DNA of 37,298 nucleotides, from assembly GCF_946886695.1 (NCBI RefSeq), contig NZ_CAMPJD010000048.1, positions 1-37,298 of the forward strand, in the 5' to 3' direction. This document shows, in pieces, positions 32,213 through 37,298 of the stretch (position 1 is the stretch's first letter; every line of letters begins with the position of its first letter). The DNA is from an uncultured Pseudoxanthomonas sp. (GTDB lineage Bacteria; Pseudomonadota; Gammaproteobacteria; Xanthomonadales; Xanthomonadaceae). The position numbers were made by a program, and so were the translations under genes. The notes beneath the pieces were generated by a model. It saw nothing but the letters and a program-made list of their open reading frames with translations. It was not told the DNA's origin and made no database searches.

Positions 32213-33157
32213 GTGACTTCCACGCAACTCGCTTTCGTCTTCCCGGGCCAGGGCTCGCAGTCGGTCGGCATGCTGGCCGAGCTTTCCGAACTGCATCCGA
32301 TCGTGCGCGAGACGTTCGCCGAAGCGTCCGAGGGTGCCGGTGTCGACCTGTGGGCACTGTCGCAGGGCGGCCCCGAGGAAATGCTCAACCGGACCGAATA
32401 CACGCAACCGGCGCTGCTCGCAGCCGGCGTCGCCGTGTGGCGCGCATGGCAGCAGCAGGACGGTCTGCAGCCGTCGCAGCTCGCCGGCCACAGCCTCGGT
32501 GAGTACACCGCGCTGGTGGCGTCTGGAGCGTTGTCGCTGAAGGATGGCGCGCACCTCGTGCGCCTGCGTGGCCAGCTGATGCAGGATGCCGCGCCGGCGG
32601 GTGTCGGTGCGATGGCTGCCGTGCTCGGCGCAGAGGATGCAATGGTGGCGGAGGTCTGCACGCAGGCCTCCGACAGCAAGGTCGTCGTACCCGCCAACTT
32701 CAATTCGCCGGGCCAGATCGTGATCGGTGGCGACGCCGAAGCGGTCGATCGCGCGATCGCGTTGCTTACCGAGCGCGGCATCCGCAAGGTGGTGAAGCTG
32801 GCGGTCAGCGTGCCGTCGCATACGCCACTGATGCGCGAAGCGGCCAATCGCCTCGCAGAGGTGATGGCGGGCCTCAACTGGCGCGCGCCATCGCTGCCCG
32901 TCGTGCAGAACGTCGATGCGAAGGTGCAGGGCGATGTCGATGCCATCCGCGATGCACTCGTGCGCCAGTTGTACCTGCCGGTACGCTGGACCGAATGCGT
33001 GCAGGTGCTGGCATCCAACGGTGCCACGCGTATCGCCGAATGCGGCCCCGGCAAGGTGCTGGCCGGGTTGGTGAAGCGCATCGACAAGGGCCTGGACGCG
33101 CGCGCCATTGGCGGCGTGGGCGACTTCCAGGGCGCGCTCGCCGACTGGCAGGCCTGA
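32213..33157 (+). CDS. fabD: Malonyl-CoA:ACP transacylase (FabD)
   Basis: FabD loads malonate from CoA onto acyl carrier protein. The start is GTG at 32213, with AGGG 7 nt upstream, and gives 314 residues; the open frame reaches 38 codons further but that region contains the promoter and is not FabD-like. The N-terminal LAFVFPGQGSQSVGML, the nucleophile Ser94 in GHSLGEY and His203 in VPSHTPLM fit the family, as does Arg in RLRGQLMQ. The C-terminal GPGKVLAGLVKRI is the usual end of the fold. fabG follows 69 nt downstream. Confidence 0.97.
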   Translation: MTSTQLAFVFPGQGSQSVGMLAELSELHPIVRETFAEASEGAGVDLWALSQGGPEEMLNRTEYTQPALLAAGVAVWRAWQQQDGLQPSQLAGHSLGEYTALVASGALSLKDGAHLVRLRGQLMQDAAPAGVGAMAAVLGAEDAMVAEVCTQASDSKVVVPANFNSPGQIVIGGDAEAVDRAIALLTERGIRKVVKLAVSVPSHTPLMREAANRLAEVMAGLNWRAPSLPVVQNVDAKVQGDVDAIRDALVRQLYLPVRWTECVQVLASNGATRIAECGPGKVLAGLVKRIDKGLDARAIGGVGDFQGALADWQA

Positions 33158-33226
33158 CGCCCGCGCGGCTCCCTTCCCTTATCCTGACCTTCCGCGCTTG
33201 CGCGGAGCCGTTCCGAGGACATCATC

Positions 33227-33970
33227 ATGAGCAAGCCCCTGCAGGGTGAAATCGCACTGGTCACCGGCGCGAGTCGCGGCATTGGCGCCGCGATCGCAGA
33301 CGCACTGGCGGCCCAGGGCGCCACCGTCATCGGCACCGCGACCACCGCCTCCGGGGCGCAGGCCATCGGTGAACGGATGGCCGCGTCCGGTGGCCACGGC
33401 CGCGAACTCAACGTCACCGATGGCGCGGCGGTCGATGCGCTGATCGATGCCATCGCCAAGGAATTCGGCGGCATTTCGATCCTGGTCAACAACGCCGGCA
33501 TCACCCGTGACAACCTTCTGATGCGCATGAAGGACGAAGACTGGCAGGCCATCCTCGATACCAACCTCACCAGCGTCTACCGCACGTCCAAGGCGGTGAT
33601 GCGAGGCATGATGAAGGCACGCAAGGGCCGCATCATCAACATCGCCTCGGTGATCGGCGTGACCGGCAACGCAGGGCAGGCGAACTACGCCGCCGCCAAG
33701 GCCGGCATCATCGCGTTCTCCAAGTCGCTGGCGAAGGAGATCGGCAGCCGCGGCGTGACCGTCAACGTGGTCGCTCCCGGCTTCATCACCACGGACATGA
33801 CCAAGGACCTGCCCGAAGAAACGAAGAAGGCGCTCGGCGAACAGATCGCGCTGGGCCGCCTGGGCGAGCCGGCCGACATCGCGAATGCGGTCGCCTTCCT
33901 CGCAGGGCCGGCGGCCGGCTACATCACCGGCGAGACCCTGCACGTCAACGGTGGCATGTACATGCCCTAA
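33227..33970 (+). CDS. fabG: 3-oxoacyl-ACP reductase (FabG)
   Basis: FabG reduces beta-ketoacyl-ACP with NADPH in the elongation cycle. At 247 residues it is a classical short-chain dehydrogenase/reductase. The nucleotide motif is TGASRGIGAAIA, NNAG is in LVNNAGITRDN, and the catalytic residues are Ser141 (NIASVIGVTG), Tyr154 and Lys158 (ANYAAAKAG). The C-terminal GYITGETLHVNGGMYMP is typical. Its place between fabD and acpP separates it from the many other family members in a genome. Confidence 0.96.
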   Translation: MSKPLQGEIALVTGASRGIGAAIADALAAQGATVIGTATTASGAQAIGERMAASGGHGRELNVTDGAAVDALIDAIAKEFGGISILVNNAGITRDNLLMRMKDEDWQAILDTNLTSVYRTSKAVMRGMMKARKGRIINIASVIGVTGNAGQANYAAAKAGIIAFSKSLAKEIGSRGVTVNVVAPGFITTDMTKDLPEETKKALGEQIALGRLGEPADIANAVAFLAGPAAGYITGETLHVNGGMYMP

Positions 33971-34113
33971 AGAATTAGCTGTAAGTGGTTGATTCGGTGG
34001 CGATTGGCGATACCTGCCCGCCGTCGCCGGTTTCCACTACACTATCCCCGGTTTGCCTTCGCCCCGCGTCGGCAGAATCCAACAAGTCACCCATCTCCGT
34101 CTGGAGCGAATCC

Positions 34114-34353
34114 ATGAGCAGCATCGAAGAACGCGTCAAGAAAATCGTCGTCGAACAACTCGGCGTGAAGGAAGAGGAAGTCACCACCAGCGCATCGTTC
34201 GTCGATGACCTGGGCGCCGACTCGCTGGACACCGTTGAACTGGTGATGGCGCTGGAAGAAGAGTTCGAATGCGAAATTCCGGACGAGGAAGCCGAGAAGA
34301 TCACTTCGGTGCAGCAGGCGATCGATTACGTCAAGGCGCACGTCAAGGCGTAA
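34114..34353 (+). CDS. acpP: Acyl carrier protein
   Basis: The 79-residue acidic carrier of fatty-acid intermediates. Ser37 in [10 protein letters not shown] receives the 4'-phosphopantetheine arm. The ATG at 34114 has GGAG 8 nt upstream; the frame is open 43 codons further upstream but only the part from [10 protein letters not shown] is ACP. The 143-nt gap after fabG contains TACACT at 34038-34043, a possible -10 for separate high expression. A GC hairpin 26 nt after the stop may stabilise the acpP message. Confidence 0.98.
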   Translation: MSSIEERVKKIVVEQLGVKEEEVTTSASFVDDLGADSLDTVELVMALEEEFECEIPDEEAEKITSVQQAIDYVKAHVKA

Positions 34354-34379
34354 GTCCCGCACCTGCAGCAAACCGTGTC

Positions 34380-34399
34380 GGGGCCGCGCATGCGGCCCC
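34380..34399 (+). terminator. GC hairpin between acpP and fabF
   Basis: GGGGCCGC (34380-34387) and GCGGCCCC (34392-34399) form a perfect 8-bp stem around GCAT. No T-run follows, so partial termination or 3'-end protection of acpP mRNA is more likely than full termination. Confidence 0.45.
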
Positions 34400-34467
34400 G
34401 CGCGTATCCGGCCCCCATGCGCCCGCGTACTGCCGGGCGCGGCCGCAAGATCCACGAGGAATCCGAT

Positions 34468-35709
34468 ATGAGCCAGCGTCGTCGCGTCGTCATCACCGGC
34501 ATGGGCCTGGTGTCCCCCCTGGGCAATGACATGGCCAGCAGCTGGGACGGCATCGTCAACGGACGGTCGGGCCTGGGCCCGATCACCACCTTCGATACCG
34601 AGGGCTACAGCACCAAGATCGCGGGCGAGATCCGCGGTTTCGATCCCACTACCTTCGTGCCGCCGAAGGACGTGAAGAAGATGGACTCGTTCATCCACTA
34701 CGGACTGGCCGCATCGCTGATGGCGATGGACGACGCCGGACTGGAAGTGACCGAAGCCAACGCCGAGCGCATCGGCGCCATCATCGGCGCGGGCATCGGC
34801 GGCATCCTCGGCATCGAGGAAACCGCGGTGAAGCTGCACGAAGGCGGCCCGCGCAAGATTTCCCCGTTCTACATCCCCAGCACCATCATCAACATGCTGC
34901 CGGGCCACCTGAGCATCATGAAGGGGCTGAAAGGCCCCGGCTATTCGGCGGTGTCCGCCTGCGCCACCTCCAACCATTCGATCGGCATTGCCATGCGCAG
35001 CATCCAGTACGGCGACGCCGACGTGATGGTCGCTGGCGGCGCCGAGCGCGGCTCGTCGCCGACGTCGGTGGGCGGCTTCTGCGCGATGAAGGCCATGTCC
35101 ACCCGCAACGACGATCCGGCACGCGCGTCGCGTCCGTGGGACAAGGACCGCGACGGCTTCGTGCTGGGCGACGGTGCCGGCATCCTGGTGCTGGAGGAAT
35201 ACGAGCACGCCAAGGCGCGTGGGGCACGCATCTATTGCGAGCTGGCCGGTTTCGGCGCCTCGCAGGACGCGTACCACATGACCGCGCCCAGCGAGAACGG
35301 CGAGGGTCCCTCGCGCTGCATGCTGTCCGCGTTGAAAGATGCGGGTCTGAATGCCGACCAGGTCGAGTACCTCAACGCGCACGGCACCTCCACGCCGCTG
35401 GGCGATCTGGCCGAAACGCTGGCGATGAAGCGCGCGCTGGGCGACCACGCCTACAAGATCATGGTCAGTTCCACCAAATCGATGACCGGCCACCTGCTGG
35501 GGGCGGCGGGCGGCGCGGAAGCGATCTTCTCCGTGCTGGCCATCCACCACGGCATCATCCCGCCGACCATCAACCTGGACGAACCGGGTGAAGGCTGCGA
35601 CCTGGACTACGTGCCGCATACGGCGCGCGAGAAGAAGATCGATGTGGCGGTGTCGAATGGCTTCGGCTTCGGCGGCACCAACGGCACGCTGGTGTTCAAG
35701 CGGATCTGA
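34468..35709 (+). CDS. fabF: Beta-ketoacyl-ACP synthase II (FabF)
   Basis: FabF elongates acyl-ACP with malonyl-ACP and is important for cis-vaccenate formation and temperature response in Escherichia coli. The ATG at 34468 follows GAGGA by 7 nt and gives 413 residues; the upstream open frame is not FabF-like. The Cys-His-His active site is Cys165 (SACATSNHSIG), His305 (NAHGTSTPLGD) and His342 (SMTGHLLGAAGG). The N-terminal RRVVITGMGLVSPLGND and C-terminal SNGFGFGGTNGTLVFKR are typical. It ends the fab run; a 145-nt repeat-bearing gap separates it from pabB. Confidence 0.98.
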   Translation: MSQRRRVVITGMGLVSPLGNDMASSWDGIVNGRSGLGPITTFDTEGYSTKIAGEIRGFDPTTFVPPKDVKKMDSFIHYGLAASLMAMDDAGLEVTEANAERIGAIIGAGIGGILGIEETAVKLHEGGPRKISPFYIPSTIINMLPGHLSIMKGLKGPGYSAVSACATSNHSIGIAMRSIQYGDADVMVAGGAERGSSPTSVGGFCAMKAMSTRNDDPARASRPWDKDRDGFVLGDGAGILVLEEYEHAKARGARIYCELAGFGASQDAYHMTAPSENGEGPSRCMLSALKDAGLNADQVEYLNAHGTSTPLGDLAETLAMKRALGDHAYKIMVSSTKSMTGHLLGAAGGAEAIFSVLAIHHGIIPPTINLDEPGEGCDLDYVPHTAREKKIDVAVSNGFGFGGTNGTLVFKRI

Positions 35710-35720
35710 TCCTGTTCCGT

Positions 35721-35843
35721 CCTTCTCCCTCCGGGAGAAGGTGGCGCGCAGCGCCGGATGAGGGTGCGGCGGAATCATCGACCCCTGAATCATTGCATCT
35801 TCTCCGCACCCTCTCCCCAACCCCTCTCCCGGCGGGAGAGGGG
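35721..35843. repeat. REPIN-like pair of inverted palindromic repeats
   Basis: First unit: CCTTCTCCC/GGGAGAAGG (35721-35729 with 35733-35741), then GGCGC/GCGCC (35743-35755), then GAGGGTGCGG (35760-35769). Second unit inverted: CCGCACCCTC (35804-35813) matches the end of the first, followed by CCCCTCTCCC/GGGAGAGGGG (35821-35830 with 35834-35843). Two REP-like hairpins thus face each other across a short spacer. Repeats of this look are common between genes in Xanthomonadaceae; copy number cannot be judged here. The pair could also end fabF transcripts. Confidence 0.75.
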
Positions 35844-35854
35844 CCAGGAACGAC

Positions 35855-37216
35855 ATGATCGAAACCCGCGCGCTTCCCTCAGACACCGACCTGCTGGCCC
35901 TGCATCGCCAGGATCCGCAGCGCTACCCCGTTCTGCTGGAGTCCGTCGCGTCGGGCACGGCGCAGGGACGCTGGGATCTCCTGCTGGTGGCCGATGGCAC
36001 CGGGCTGCGCCTGGATGCGGACGGGGTCACCCGCAACCTCCACGGCGATGTGGAGGCGGGTGACTTCCTGGCCGCGCTCGATCGGCACTGGGAGGCACAG
36101 CGCACGCCGCGCGAAGAGCCGCGCTGGCCGTTCCGCGGCGGCTGGGCGCTGCTGCTGGCCTACGAACTGGCGCAGCAGGTCGAACCCGTCCTGCGATTGC
36201 CCCAGGCACCCGACACGCAACCCGTCGCGCTCGCACTGCGATGCCCTGCCGCCGTATTGCGCGACCGCAGCACGGGCGACTGCGTCGTCGTCGCGGAAGC
36301 GGGGCGGGGCGAGTTGATGGCGCGCACGCTCGATGACGTCGCACGTGCGGCGCACATGCTGCCACTGCCGGCATGGCAGTCGCCGGCACGCATCGACGAG
36401 GACGAAGCCCGGCGTTTCACCGATGGCGTCGAGCGCATCCTCGACTACCTGCGTGCCGGCGACATTTTCCAGGTCAATCTCTCGCGTGCGTGGCATGCGC
36501 GCTTCGAGACGCGACTGGATCCGGCCGCGCTGTATGCCCGGTTGCGTACCGCGAACCCCGCACCGTTCGCCGGGCTGTTCGCCACGCCGGGCTGGACCGT
36601 GGTGAGCTCGTCGCCGGAGCGCCTGGTCTCGGTGCGCGGCGAAGTGGTGGAAACGCGGCCGATCGCGGGCACTCGGCCCCGCTTTGAGGGTGACGACGAT
36701 GCCGCACGCATCCGTGAACTTGTCGGTCATCCCAAGGAGCGCGCCGAGCACGTCATGCTGATCGACCTGGAACGCAACGACCTGGGCCGGGTCTGCACGC
36801 CGGGCAGCGTGCAGGTGGACGAGCTGATGACGGTGGAGAGCTACGCGCACGTGCACCACATCGTCAGCAACGTGCGCGGCCACCTGCGTGCCGATGCCAC
36901 GCCAGGTGATGTCATCCGCGCCACCTTTCCGGGCGGCACCATCACCGGTTGCCCCAAGGTGCGCTGCATGCAGATCATCGCCGAGCTGGAACAGACCCCC
37001 CGCGGCGCCTACACCGGCGCCTTCGGCTGGCTGAACCGCGACGGCGACCTGGATCTGAACATCCTGATCCGCAGCGCCGAGGTCATGGCCGACGGCGCGG
37101 GCAGCGTGGCCCGCTTCCGCACCGGGGCCGGGATCGTCGCGGATTCGGTGCCGGACAAGGAACTCGACGAGACCCGCGCCAAGGCCCGCGGCGTACTGCG
37201 GGCGCTGGAAGCCTGA
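35855..37216 (+). CDS. pabB: Aminodeoxychorismate synthase component I (PabB), possibly anthranilate-synthase-like
   Basis: A 453-residue chorismate-binding enzyme that, with a glutamine amidotransferase subunit, makes 4-amino-4-deoxychorismate for folate. The N-terminal half is the less conserved beta domain; the chorismate core from about residue 190 has RILDYLRAGDIFQVNLSR, SSSPERLVSVRG, LIDLERNDLGRVC, FPGGTITGCPKVRCMQIIAE and YTGAFGWLNRDGDLDLNILIR. FPGGTITGCPK favours PabB over TrpE. However, the family's nucleophilic Lys position (PIKGT, Lys274 in Escherichia coli) is Ala271 here (PIAGTRPR), as in TrpE. The position after fabF, where pabC is found in Escherichia coli, supports folate function. 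It is preceded by a repeat pair and followed by a related palindrome. Confidence 0.85.
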   Translation: MIETRALPSDTDLLALHRQDPQRYPVLLESVASGTAQGRWDLLLVADGTGLRLDADGVTRNLHGDVEAGDFLAALDRHWEAQRTPREEPRWPFRGGWALLLAYELAQQVEPVLRLPQAPDTQPVALALRCPAAVLRDRSTGDCVVVAEAGRGELMARTLDDVARAAHMLPLPAWQSPARIDEDEARRFTDGVERILDYLRAGDIFQVNLSRAWHARFETRLDPAALYARLRTANPAPFAGLFATPGWTVVSSSPERLVSVRGEVVETRPIAGTRPRFEGDDDAARIRELVGHPKERAEHVMLIDLERNDLGRVCTPGSVQVDELMTVESYAHVHHIVSNVRGHLRADATPGDVIRATFPGGTITGCPKVRCMQIIAELEQTPRGAYTGAFGWLNRDGDLDLNILIRSAEVMADGAGSVARFRTGAGIVADSVPDKELDETRAKARGVLRALEA

Positions 37217-37225
37217 TTGCTGAGG

Positions 37226-37253
37226 CCTTCTCCCTGCGGGAGCGGGGAGAAGG
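37226..37253. repeat. REP-like palindrome after pabB
   Basis: CCTTCTCCC (37226-37234) and GGGAGAAGG (37245-37253) pair; the inner CTCCC-TGC-GGGAG offers a second, exclusive pairing. The arms are identical to those of the first unit before pabB, so this is a third partial copy; it may end the pabB transcript. Confidence 0.65.
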
Positions 37254-37298
37254 GATGCACCGCTGCGGCTGATCAGGGCACGCCTACAGCCTGAGACG

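Noticed and set aside
1..37298. CRISPR array, insertion sequence, prophage, secretion or defence island
   Set aside because: No regularly spaced repeats, transposase, phage or nuclease/toxin genes are visible. Nearly every base belongs to a recognisable core gene, RNA or short intergenic signal.

Overview
This window is a gene-dense, G+C-rich chromosomal core segment from a gammaproteobacterium of the Xanthomonadaceae/Lysobacteraceae (Xanthomonas, Stenotrophomonas, Pseudoxanthomonas, Lysobacter or relatives). The evidence is the gene order tig-clpP-clpX-lon-hupB-tRNA-ppiD, the gloB-yafS-rnhA-dnaQ block, a DUF6165/GT9/kdkA lipopolysaccharide group beside the moa genes, the protein sequences, and palindromic repeats of the CCTTCTCCC/GGGAGAAGG kind. 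I place the family with good confidence and the genus not at all. No phage, insertion sequence, CRISPR array, toxin-antitoxin pair or recognisable defence system is present.

Layout. 1-7750 (+): end of trigger factor, the ClpXP and Lon proteases, HU-beta, tRNA-Val, tRNA-Asp and the periplasmic chaperone PpiD, i.e. a protein quality-control block. 7820-9795 (-): mltD-like transglycosylase and gloB. 9856-12266 (+): yafS-type methyltransferase, rnhA, a GNAT acetyltransferase and dnaQ, the last three overlapping. 12282-12986 (-): PP2C phosphatase. 13202-13815 (+): tRNA-Ser(CGA) and DUF6165. 13828-14874 (-): GT9 glycosyltransferase, whose start lies only 19 nt from the divergent kdkA. 14894-19597 (+): one tightly packed run, kdkA, MBL-fold hydrolase, moaA, moaC, moaD, moaE and an exported beta-propeller protein. 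19633-19900 (-): SRP RNA and tRNA-Ser(GGA). 20032-23131 (+): dnaX, ybaB, recR and hinT. 23203-27584 (-): moxR, DUF58, tgpA-like transglutaminase and slp. 27629-29470 (+): GT-C glycosyltransferase with a C-terminal Ig-like domain. 29477-30046 (-): yceF/maf. 30171-37216 (+): yceD, rpmF, fabH, fabD, fabG, acpP, fabF and pabB, a fatty-acid synthesis locus without plsX at its usual place.

How the genes work together. ClpXP, Lon, PpiD and trigger factor handle folding and turnover. GT9, KdkA and perhaps DUF6165 act on lipopolysaccharide core. MoaA/C/D/E make molybdopterin. DnaX, DnaQ, RecR and RnhA serve replication and repair. FabH/D/G/F and AcpP build fatty acids. Many junctions are stop/start overlaps (ATGA, GTGA, TTGA, TGATG), with GTG or TTG starts in several.

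I did not find a convincing new multi-gene system. The most rewarding points are small in scale: apparent leaderless promoters with a fixed 6-nt gap between -10 hexamer and ATG; a divergent overlapping -10 between a TTG-started GT9 gene and kdkA; a PabB with Ala at the position of the family's nucleophilic Lys; the GT-C/Ig-like fusion; the kdkA-MBL-moa-propeller operon; and a REPIN-like inverted repeat pair in front of pabB.
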